Shown here one piece after another: positions 31,325 through 41,700 of a DNA stretch of 64,000 nucleotides (position 1 is the first letter of the stretch; every line of letters begins with the position of its first letter). The notes beneath the pieces were generated by a model. It was not told the DNA's origin. It made no database searches and saw only the letters and a program-made list of their open reading frames with translations. The stretch comes from Lucinisca nassula (taxonomy: Eukaryota; Mollusca; Bivalvia; Lucinida; Lucinidae), in NCBI GenBank assembly GCA_963580285.1, contig OY757012.1, forward strand, positions 170,645,994-170,709,993. The letters run 5' to 3'. Position numbers and translations under genes: made by a program.

Positions 31325-31612
31325 ATTAAGAAGTAGAAGTAAAACAAAGATCAGGAATCGATACAATTAACTTACTCCACCCGTTAAAGACACCAAATGG
31401 AAAGAAACACAAACATGAAGCGACCAGACCATAATGGAAACCTAAACAAAGGAAGGCCAAAAGGAGAGTTTCTTTCCCACAAAATGGCCATATGGCCATC
31501 CAAAATAAAAAGACACAAGTGATACACACAGTAAGTAGTAACAAACAACAACATAAATAAACCACCACAGAAGAACCGCCTTGGAACGGTCAGTGGAAAG
31601 ATTTCCACAGGG
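31325..31612 (-). repeat. GATCAGGAATCGATACAATTAAC repeat, copy 1 (see text)
   Basis: About 260-290 bp, non-coding. Marks: ATCAGGAATCGATACAATTA, AAAGAAACACAAACATGAAG, CCCACAAAATGGCCA, GAACCGCCTTGGAACGGTCA. It is followed by a run of 13 G at about 31610-31622. Two diverged copies in the same orientation are at 32896 and 34086. Unclassified. Confidence 0.65.
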
Positions 31613-31689
31613 GGGGGGGGGGCTTAAATCGATTTTACGTGGCCACAATCCTCGCCCTTACTTCCGTCGCGATTTAGACAAATAATTTG

Positions 31690-32508
31690 TTCAGTCCGCA
31701 TGAAGGCCTCCTAACTCATCAGTGCAACATCTCCATGAACACAAATAATCAAAGAACCGCCAAAGAATCTGGAGGCCTGACCCACCGGCTTGCAATTAAA
31801 GTGGGAAGCAAAGTTTGCAACCGTGATTGGGTTAACTACCATGCATGCAGTCTGTCGTATAACATCCATGTTGTACCCAATCTTTTTGTATCGAAAAATG
31901 ATTTTACGAAATTGGGTGCTGAAGTCATTGCGGTTATATATTTTTCTGAATTTATATACTTAGTCACCATAAAATTCGGGTTCCGATAGACCTTGTTGCA
32001 GAAGAGATTTAAGCCCAATAGTGAATTTTGAAATTGAATCAGAATGGGGTCTATAAAATATTGAAAAGGCTTTGCGTAGTTTATGGTACCGATAACCCTG
32101 ATTAAGACGATTAGCTGTTACTAATCTATTACGAGTGTTGAAGTCAGTTACATGACTACACACTCTAGCAAATCGAATAGCAAGGCTTCACATTCATATC
32201 CCAAAGTTTTCCCCTTTTTCTAGTCGCTCTATGTCTTAATGTAGGATCTCCAAGTCAGCTTGAATGTTTAGGGCAAGGTACATGGCTGTGTTTTCTGCAA
32301 ATAATGGGATTTTTTTATTTTACCTCATCTGGGCGGTCATTTATCTAGGCCAGAAACAACATCGGACCGAGAACTGATCCCTGCGGGACACATGAAAATA
32401 TTGGGATATTTTCCGAATTTGTAACGTTTAGCAAAACTGATTGCGTTCTGTTATCAAGAATCTTTTGATCCCGTCAAAACTATTTAAGTCATTTAGGAGA
32501 CGCTGCAT
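31690..32508 (-). pseudogene. non-LTR retrotransposon fragment with reverse transcriptase motifs
   Basis: On the minus strand from 32508: a frame with CVPQGSVLGPMLFLA then a stop and INDRPDEV; then a decayed catalytic box LFAENTAMYLA (expected FADD), QADLEILH, DIERLEKGENFGI. Further on come LKSLLQQGLSEPEFYGD (32010-31960) and IRQTACMVVNPITVANFASH with FNCKPVGQAS (about 31870-31770). Stops and frame changes are frequent. The PQGS/LGP and F-ADD-like boxes identify a LINE-type reverse transcriptase. The C-terminal segments recur in other fragments here and probably belong to the same element class. Dead copy. Confidence 0.72.
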
Positions 32509-32895
32509 CCAATTTCTGGGATTTTTACCCGACATTGAGATGAAATGAGAGCTCACTCCCTGTCGCCTACTGACCTAAAGGCTTAGCAGTTTTGCCATTT
32601 TGCGTGAAAAGGACTGTCCATTTGGCTTCCACGTGTGGTGTGTTTTAATTGTGGTCTGCATTTGTGACTATACCTCTTTCCCTTTGGTGTTTTGGACGGG
32701 AAGTTTTTGTTTATTTCCTCGATTTCTGATCACTGCCTTTACTTCTATTGTTTATTCACACCACTTTGTCTGGACTGGCTACATGTAAGTCCTTCTAAGC
32801 GGCTTACCAGTACTCATGTGTGGTCAGTTTTATCACCGCATGGCAGCAACAGGCAGTCCTGGATATTTGGGATATTTCTCCAAAATAGAAATAGA

Positions 32896-33240
32896 GGCAA
32901 TGATCAGGAATCGATACAATTAACCCAGAGCTCCTATCATAGACACAAGAGTGAAAGAAACACAAACATGAAGCAACATAATCCAGCGGAAACACCAACA
33001 GCGGAAAGCCAAAAGGACGGTTACTTTCCCACAAAATGGCCAAAAGGCTATCCAAAATAAAATTTTATAAGCTACACAAACACTCAAAGTCAAACCATAA
33101 CAAAAATAAACCAAGCGTCGGTGAGCTGGTTCGACTACAGCAGAAGCAAGGGCACCGATCTGTGCTACGTGAAATCGATTTGAGCCCCCTCCAAACACCT
33201 CAGTGAAATTCTCTCTTTTTTTCTGACCGTTCCAAGGCGG
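32896..33240 (-). repeat. same unclassified repeat, copy 2
   Basis: TGATCAGGAATCGATACAAT ... AAAGAAACACAAACATGAAG ... CCCACAAAATGGCCA ... CCGTTCCAAGGCGGTTTT. It is partly interrupted near its right end. Confidence 0.6.
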
Positions 33241-34085
33241 TTTTGACTTTCGTGTTTTATTTTTTAGATTTTTTGTCTACAAATATGATAACATATAAGA
33301 AAAATTATGTCTACCTCTGTAAACCCCAGTTTCCAAAGAATATCACTTTTATAGAACACATTTAACGTCACTGCAGATGATGTGTGAGAATGTGTGGCGG
33401 CCATAAAAAGTCTCCCTGTCCAACATCATAATGTAGTTTATATTTTCTTGTCGTTTGGGATCATTGATGCCATTGTTGAATTTTAAAAATATTTAAAAGG
33501 GGCACTGATGAGGCCTAATTGGCCGAAATTAGCTAGTCTGTCCCAGAAAACATGTATACTTCATATTTTCCAGTTTTGTGGGGCATGCCTTGCTTCCAAA
33601 GGATAACCCTTTTATAGCACATATTTACTATATAAAATGTGGCGTTGAGGGGGGTCAAAATTACATAGGCATGTTTTCGTGATGCTCGCTGCTGAAGGTT
33701 CTAGCCTGGCTCCGGTTGCACGTTAGAACGACCTAACGGAAGGAAATGTTTTTTTTTGTTTGTTTGTTTTTTTTATGGAACTTCCATTTCAGCCAACCTC
33801 TGGTTCACGATCGGCTCGATATGAATGAAAACACCTTGAATGTGCCGTAAAATCCATTCATACTTCTAGCTTCAATGTTGAAATTGCTCGTTAAAAATCT
33901 AGCTGCCCTATATATATATATTTTTTTTTTCAATTTTTCCCGAAGGACTATACTTGATGGCTGTCCCAGACAAAACTAACAATCCCTTATATGCTGCTGC
34001 TTTTACACCTTTGGGGCATTGGCAAAGATTTCGTCCAAAGTGTTCTATTTGCCTTTGCCCTCTATATAAGATATAAGGGAATGCA
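33241..34085. other. intergenic, no feature recognised
   Basis: AT-rich with a GTTTGTTTGTTT run at 33757-33773 and a short TA run near 33910. The sentence-like repeat AACCCTTTTATAGCACATATTTA occurs in variants at 33345, 33607 and 34386, about 260 and 780 bp apart, so part of it is an old repeat. Confidence 0.4.
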
Positions 34086-34345
34086 ATGATCAGGAACCAA
34101 TACAATTAACCACATCTTCCATCAGGGAAACCAAAGGGAATGAAACACATATATGAAATAACTTGACCCTAATGGAAACATTAATAGCGGAAAGCTAAAG
34201 GGACCGTTACTTCCCCCATAAATGCCCAATTTGTTATCCAAAACAGAAATATATTATTTTTATACACATATCCAATGACCAACTATAACAAAAATAAACC
34301 GCGACTTAAGAACCGGTATGGAATGGTCAGTGAAAAGTATTTACA
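34086..34345 (-). repeat. same unclassified repeat, copy 3
   Basis: TGATCAGGAACCAATACAAT ... ATGAAACACATATATG ... GAACCGGTATGGAATGGTCA. The most diverged of the three. Confidence 0.55.
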
Positions 34346-34461
34346 CACTCCATATTTTTTCACTTCTGTGGTGTATTCCTTGCTTCCAAGGGATAACTCT
34401 TGTATAGAACATATTTAAATTGGGGATTTTACGCGGCCCCAATCCCCCCAGATAGACTTCT

Positions 34462-34760
34462 GTCGTAGTCTATCTATCTATCTATCTATCGATCGATCGA
34501 TCGATCGGTCGATCGATCGATCGATCGATCGATCGATCGATCGATCGATCTATCTATCTATTGATACTGCAATCGGTCATTACTCGCAGGGTTACATTAC
34601 AAACACTCCTGGTTTGCAGGCTCAAAGTCTACACAGTAATCATGTAATTACGGCAGGGTTCTTTAACATGCACAGGGGATGGTTCTCCCTGCGCAGGGGG
34701 CCTCCAGTTAACGTTCCGATCTGAAGGACGGTGCATTTTATGAATTCATCAAATAGTTTG
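34462..34760 (-). mobile_element. SINE fragment with expanded CTAT/CGAT tail
   Basis: The minus-strand body of the same SINE (GCAGGCTCAAAGTCTACACA, GGGGATGGTTCTCCCTGC, CCAGTTAACGTTCCGATC) is preceded by its tail, 34462-34562. The tail is a microsatellite that changes from CTAT repeats to about 16 CGAT repeats and back to CTAT. The head is missing. Confidence 0.75.
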
Positions 34761-34804
34761 CACTCCATATAATACCCTGTCTTTTGTGTATTTATTCATG
34801 CACT

Positions 34805-35495
34805 GTTCCCGCCCATCGGGGCTTGAAGAAATAGATAGGCTGCATGATGCTTCCACGCAGAGCTGAAACCGTCCCGCACACGAGCAAGTTGGTAAACCGC
34901 TTATAGTATCATATCTTTCTATCTTCTTTTACTGAGTCGGTCATATTTGGCCATTACCTCAGTTGGGTGCGTAGCTAAATTTAGTATTTAGCTTTAAAAA
35001 AGAAAAGAAGTCACTGGATGAGTCCTTACAACTATTTACAATCTGAATAACCGAGGTATACTAAAACGCATACCTCTGAGTCTCAATCTTACACTGTATG
35101 GGCTTTGAACTCCTCTGCAGTCTTAGCATTCACCACAGAAGAAGGAAGACTATTTCACTGGGGAATAGTCCTAGGGAAGAAGGAATTTTTCAGGGCATCA
35201 CTGTAGGACTGGTACCTGTGATACTGTGAGTTGTTTACTTTTGATGCCCTTGTTCGGGTTGAAACTGTCACAGGGGTCAAGTATTTATCTTTATTGACGG
35301 CCACTGTACCTGAATGAATCTTAAAGCGGTGCGATTCGGACTGTTCATGCTTATAAACCCTATTGGTTTAACTGGGCGGCAGGGTTTGGGATGTCATTTC
35401 AACTCAATGTCGAGTAAAAGTCCCACAAAATTGGAAGCAACGTCTTCAAAATGACATTTACAGTGTTGACGGGGCCGTTAAACTTCCAATCAAAC
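34805..35495 (-). repeat. TTTAACGTCCCCGTC repeat split by a LINE piece
   Basis: 34805-34905 (CCCGCCCATCGGGGCTTG to GGTAAACCGCTTA) and 35325-35495 (AAAGCGGTGCGATTCGG to GGGGCCGTTAAACTTCC) are the two ends of one minus copy. The LINE 3' fragment lies between, and about 25 bp of the repeat is gone at the join. Confidence 0.7.
35082..35325 (-). pseudogene. LINE 3' fragment (reverse transcriptase C-terminus)
   Basis: The minus strand reads KIHSGTVAVNKDKYLTPVTV, then RTRASKVNNSQYHRYQSYSD, ALKNSFFPRTIPQ, a stop where a tryptophan is expected, and NSLPSSVVNAKTAEEFKAHT. The motif NSFFPRTI.xWNSLPxxVV...EEFK is the usual C-terminal tail of many animal LINE reverse transcriptases. The frame is otherwise open to a natural stop, so this piece is fairly young. 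It splits a TTTAACGTC repeat. Confidence 0.72.
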
Positions 35496-35589
35496 AATTG
35501 AATCATGGCATTTCCAGAACCAAAACCAGTAAGAAAATATTAACTAACGCTCATTTATTGAAGGTGTGACATTACCAAAAAGAAGAAAC

Positions 35590-35797
35590 ATGACCGGTCC
35601 GGTAATTCCGGAATGTAGTAGCCACGTGGTTCAGCCTCGTTTCAAAACGGCGCAATTCGAGAAAGAAATGGCGGCCACTCAAGAAGAGACTCAAGTTTTT
35701 GGAAGTTACATCGAAGCCAACGATCACATTAATGCCTTTGAAATCGCGAATCATTGCCGGTTTATTAAACGTGACACAAGGAACCATTCTGTTGAAA
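35590..35797 (+). CDS. CARF-like exon 1 (first coding exon)
   Basis: Open from an in-frame stop at 35545. The first ATG is at 35590 (A at -3). A second in-frame ATG at 35668 sits in a strong context (G at -3 and +4) and may be the true start, giving MAATQEETQVFG. It ends at GTTGAAA|GTAAGA in phase 1. The open frame beyond the donor stops after five more codons. The segment GSYIEANDHINAFEIANHCRF looks like ordinary conserved coding sequence and lies among repeats without being one of them. Confidence 0.68.
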
Positions 35798-38700
35798 GTA
35801 AGAAACTGTAGGAAAGCTAACTCCTGGGTTTGCTTGATACTCAGTCCAGATGCAGCGTGATAGCTCAGTGGTCGGTGCACTTGCCTATCTATCTATCTAT
35901 CTTCTGATACTGCGTCGGTCACATTTGACCATTACCGCAGGTGTATATTACATACACTCCAGGTTTTGCAGGATGAAAGCCTACATAGTAATCATGTAAT
36001 TATGGTAGGGATCTTTAACCTGCACAGGGGATGGTTCTCCCTGCACAGGGGGCCTCCAGTTAACGTCCCGATCCGACGGACGGTGCACTTATGACACTCA
36101 TCCCTGCAAATGATGCCAATGGAGCGTGTTCGGACACCGAAATTTTATCGCCGCTGCCGGGGATCGAACCCGGGACCTCTAGCATCAGAGGCAAGTGCAC
36201 TAACCACTGAGCTATCACCCTCCGAGGGCTAGAGATCCCGAGACCGATCCCCGGCAGCGGCGATAAAATTTCGGTGTCCGAACACGCTCCAGTGGCATCA
36301 TTTGCAGGGATGAATGTCATAAATTGCACCGTCCTTCGGATCGAAACGTTAACTATAGGCCCCCTGTGCAGGTTAAAGATCCCTACCGTACATACATGAT
36401 TACTGTGTAGGCTTTCATCCTGTGGTAATGGCCAAATGTGACCAACGCAGTATCAGTAGAAAGAACGAAAAAAAAAAAAAAAATAGATCACGTGGAACGG
36501 CTTAGTTTAATCTATCCAAGCCACAGCCCAGCTTGGTGGCATTTGAGTCTGGGATCGCGGCAGCCTACCACTAAGCCAACTATTGGGTTTTTTACTTATT
36601 TTAAGATTTTGAGCATTTCTAGCGCATGAAAGTATTGCCAAAGTATTCTCAATGTTGCGAGCAGCAAGGGTTCCCACCCATGTTTGTTTTTGGGGGTAAC
36701 TTACCCCCTGGGTACAAAAACTGGGGGTAAGAATCAAATTTAGGGGAATGAAATTTTACAATGACACAAAATGTGTGAGAAAACCTGTATACTTGTCCAT
36801 AATGCTTTGGAATTTAATAAAAACATTAAAGGTTGTGCTAATATTTTGTTGTTTATTCTTTTTCCATTTATCATGATGTGAAAAAAAAAAAAAATCTTTG
36901 ATTGTTACATTGTCGCCAACTAATAATCATTTTCCATATTTGTGACCCTGAAATAAATGTATTCATTCGATTATTAGTAGGGGTGCAGCGGTAAACTGTG
37001 GTACGCCGAAAATAAATATCGCCTTTGCCTGTACCGGTTCAAAAGCCTTTTCTTTGTGTCCCATTTTGCGCATTTCCCTCTTAAAAACTGAAAAATAAGC
37101 CAACTCATTCCTGTAAAACGGGGGTAAACAGACTCTTATGTAAACCGGAAATGTGACAGAATAAAACTATTGCAATGTTCGTCAACATAAGTGTCCATGT
37201 TTTCACTTACTTTTAACATAAATTTCGGCTCCAAATTTGACATTCATTTGGGTTTTCTATATGATTTTGTTGATAACAAATTGAGATCGTATCCATTTTG
37301 TTTCTTCGAGGTTTAATACGTCAATTTTCAGCTAAACAACCGAGTTATTTACAAAAACTGAACACGCGTTTTATCGACTTCGGCAGTTCAGAGGCGGTCG
37401 TGTTAATCAGTGATTTCATTGCCTGCTAGAATTATCTATACTTAACATAGATTTAAACATTTTCTGCGTGGCTCCGGAACTACATACGTAGCTGGAAATA
37501 CGATAATTAATAAAGCAAATTAATGATTAGAAAGAAAGTGAAGCATTATTTGACTGTTCTTTCCTGACACACAGATAGTACGTGGCTTTTTCCTGCCTTT
37601 CTAAGATGATCCTTGGTTTTTGTAGACCCTGTTTTAGACCCGAATTTCGTCAAACCGGACTGCAACATTTGGCTGCAATGCCTTTTGCTGACTGCAAAGG
37701 TTTCTTGTGTATTTGTTCTCAATGCGAAGGGGGGAGTTGTACATACGCTTGATTCAAGTCTGCAGGTTTTTTTCAAATCTATTTCAGCTAATACGCAAAT
37801 TAACTGATTCGGCCAACTCAATTTCGTAAGCGCGCAAGTTCGTCCGACAAAAAAAAATTGTGTGTCATTTTTATTTTCTTTGCATGATTCACGTAAGATT
37901 TTGTGAGAGTAGGAACTCTGGCAAGCCACCTGAAGAAGAGTACTAGAGACCTCATTTTCTTCCCTTATCACACGTCCTGTTATTATAGTAGCAGACGAAA
38001 ATGACTAGGTGGAGCTATCTTTAACACCTGCCTTTGGAATGATCATTTTACAAAAAGGTAAAGCAAGTCACCGGATTGTGTGAATTCAACTGTAACCCAA
38101 ATTTGTTGTGTATATGGCCATTTGCTTGGCTTGCAGAAAGCATGCTAAAGGCACACTACCCAATCTTCTGGTGGACTCGACGAATTTGACATATGTTGAT
38201 AACACCTGAATGGGTCCGCCTAGTCAATTTTATCTGCGACTAGTATAAAGGATTGCAATTTTATGTGTCACCAGACGAGGGAAGACTATTCCATTGGGGA
38301 ATAGTTCAGGGAAAAGAGAATGCTTTAAGGCATCACTACAGGCCAGGTGCTTACGATATTGTGTGTTATTTACTTTTGATGCCCTTGTTTGAGTTGAAGC
38401 GGTCACAGGTGTTGGGTAACGGTATTTATTTTATCTAGAGACACTATATCAGAGTGTATCTTATAGAAGAAGGTTAAAGAGGACTGCTCACGACATGCCT
38501 CAAGTGACAACCACTCCAACTTGCTAAGCATGTCACCGACGCTACACTTATTTTGCCATCGCCAACATGCCCATCGATCTGCTGTCCTCTAAATTTTTTA
38601 GTTCCAAGTTTAACGTCCCCGTCAACTCTGTATAGTCATTTTGGAGACGTTGCTTCCAATTTTGTGGGACTTTTGCGCAACATTGAGATGAAACATGATC

Positions 38701-41700
38701 ACAAGCCCTGTCGGCCAATGAAACCAATAGGTTTTTTTATGCATGACCGCTCCGAATCGCACCGCTTTGTTTGGGCAGGCTTAGATCCTCTAACAGATTT
38801 ACCAGTAATTGTGTTCAGTCGGCTTCAGCTCTGCGTGGAAGCATCATGCATCCCACCTATTTGGAAGGTCAATTGATGATATTTATTGAATTTGTAGTGA
38901 CTGTAAGGACCCCAGGTAGGTAGCAAAGTTATCTGGTCTTTGGAAGGTCAATTGATGATAATTGATTGTATTTGTAGAGACTGTAAGGACCCCAGGTAGG
39001 TAGCAAAGGTATCTAGTCTGATGATAGGCATTGAAATTGTAGTGTCTGTAAGGACCCCAGGTAGGTAGCCAAGTTATCTGGTCTTTGGAAGGGCAATTGA
39101 TGATATTTATTGAATTTGTAGTATCTGTAAGGTCCTCTGGTAGGTAGCAAAGGTATGTGGTCTTTGGAAGGGCTATTAATGATATTTATTGAAATTGTAG
39201 CGACTGTAAGGACCCAAAGTAGGTAGCAAAGTTATCTGGTTTTTGGAAGGGCAATTGATGATAAATATTGAATTTGTAGTATCTGTAAGTACCCCAGGTA
39301 GGTAGCAAAGATATCTGGTCTTTGGAAGGGCAATTACCGTATTCGCCCTAATTACCGCACGTGCTCCTATAAGCGCACACCTAAGCTAATTTTGAAAAGG
39401 AAATGCATAAGCGCACACTTTACTGTAACCTCCCCCTGGAAGCTCTCACAGTAAATGGATAAAAATAACTTACCGTTATTTCTTCAACAGTGAAGGCAAT
39501 GCTTAGTATCCTTTTCCATCCCCTTAAATATCAGTATGCATCATCTGGGAAGCTATTGTTTTCGCATCAAGTGTGCGCTAATTAGGTAGATTTTTCACTG
39601 TGATTTTTTGACATGGTTTTGAAAAAACTAAGCGCACGGTGCGGTAATTAGGGCGAATACGGTAATGATATTTATTGAAATTGTAGTGACTGAAAGAACC
39701 CCAGGTAGGTATCAAAGTTATCTGATCTTTGGAAGGGCAATTGATGATATTTATTGAATTTGTAGTGACTGTAAGGACCCCAGGTAGGTGGCAAAGATAT
39801 TTGGAAGGGCAATTAATGATATTTATTATACCCCCGCAAATGAAGTTTGAAGGGGGTATATAGGAGTCAGCTTGTCGTCTGTCATCTTCGGTCGTTACAA
39901 AAAACTTTAACATTGCTCATAACTTCCTTATTCTTTGACCGATTTCTTTAATATTCACACACCACACACCTTGCCACCAGTACTTAAGATTGATATACAC
40001 AAACCTGACCTTGACCTTTACGTTGACCTTCCTCAAGGTCAAATACTTGTAAAAATTTGTCGGTACCAAAAAACTTTAACATTGCACATAACTTCCTCAT
40101 TCTTTGACCGATTTCTTTTATATTCACACACCACACACCTTGCTACTAGTACTGACAACGCATGTGGGGGTATAATTGGCGCCCGTTAGGCGGCAGCTCT
40201 AGTTGAATTTGTAGTGTCTGTGATGACCCTAGGTAGGTGGCAAAGGTATCTGGTCTTTGGAAGGACAATTGATGATATTTATTGAATTTGTAGAGTCTGT
40301 AATGACACCGGTTAGGTTGCAAAGTTATCTGGTCTTTGGAAGGGCAATTGATGATATTTATTGAAATTGTAGTGACTGTAAGGACCCCAGGTAGGTAGCA
40401 AATGTATATGGTCTTTGGAAGGACAAATGATGATATTTATTGAAATTGTAGTGACTGTAAGGACCCCAGGTAGGTATCAAAGGTATATGGTCTTTGGAAG
40501 GACAATTGATGGTATTTATTGAATTTGTAGTGTCTGTAAGGACCTCAGGTAGGTAGTAAAGGTATATGGTCTTTGGAAGGACAATTGATGATATTTATTG
40601 AATTTGTAGTGTCTGTAAGGCCCCTGGGTAGGTGATAAATGTGTCTGGTGTTTGGAAGGATAAACACCAATAATATTGACTTTGTAGAGACTGTAAGCCG
40701 GCTGCGGTAGCTCAGTCGGATACATGCTGACTGGGGATCAGGAGGGTGCAGGTTCGCGTCCTGCCGGGGAAGGCAACATTCTTTCGTGCAGATTGATCAT
40801 GAAATATTTTCTACAGTCATTCTTTTCCTTCCGCTGAATTAAGAAGGGCAGTAGTCATTTTCTGGCAAAAGAATGTGCGCGTACTGGTTAGCCGCTTACG
40901 TATAAGCCTGCCCTGGAAGAGTGTGGATAGGTAAACTGACTGGCTAAAAAATGACCTAAATAGTGTTCACTGGGCCGTTAAACTCAAATACTAACAAAAT
41001 ACAAACAAGAGACTGTAAGGACCCCAAGTAGTTGGTAATGGTATGACTAGCCCGTGTTAGGGTAGTTGATGATATTTATGTAATATTATTTAAGTGTGTG
41101 TAAGGACCTCCGGTAGGTAGCAAAGGTATGTGGTATGAAAAAGGAAAAAAGCTTAAAATTATTATACTCGCTTTTTCGAAGAAAAATCGGGTATATTGTT
41201 TTCGTACCACAGTTGAGTCAGGCGTCTGTCTGTCTGTAAATGGATCTTCTCTGCAACCACTGAAGTAACACTTTTGAAACTTTGCATGTGGATAGTAGAT
41301 GGCAGTGGGCAACTTTTTGGTGACCTTGACCTCAACATGACCCCAAGGTCAAAGGTCAAAAATTATGATTTGCCATATCTCCTTAAAGGTGCATTATTGA
41401 GGTACCGGGTCTCAATTTTTTTTTTCTGGTTTTTATCTTCAATGCATGCTCCTTTGTCATGTGTACACTTTTGAAGCCAAATACAGCTTCAGAACTTTTT
41501 GAAAATGGTTGTTTTCATTCGTGTTTACCCTTCGCTCTGAACATGTGTTCGGAATTTCTGTTCTAAAAATAAATCTGTCACTTTACACATACATGGCGAC
41601 AGTGTCTGAGTGTCGTTACTTATGGCATGGTATTCAGCGTCATATTTTTTTCGATTCAGGCATGGCCTAAGCAAATAAGGCCAAAAATGAACTTCGCAAA

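Noticed and set aside
31608..31624. Poly-G run and the C/A runs at 63943-63990 as biological signals
   Set aside because: Homopolymers of this kind are often sequencing or assembly weak points, and no function can be supported.
37546..37971. A 141-codon minus-strand frame as a gene
   Set aside because: No motif, no family resemblance and no plausible splice partners. It lies in an intron on the other strand and is long only by chance.
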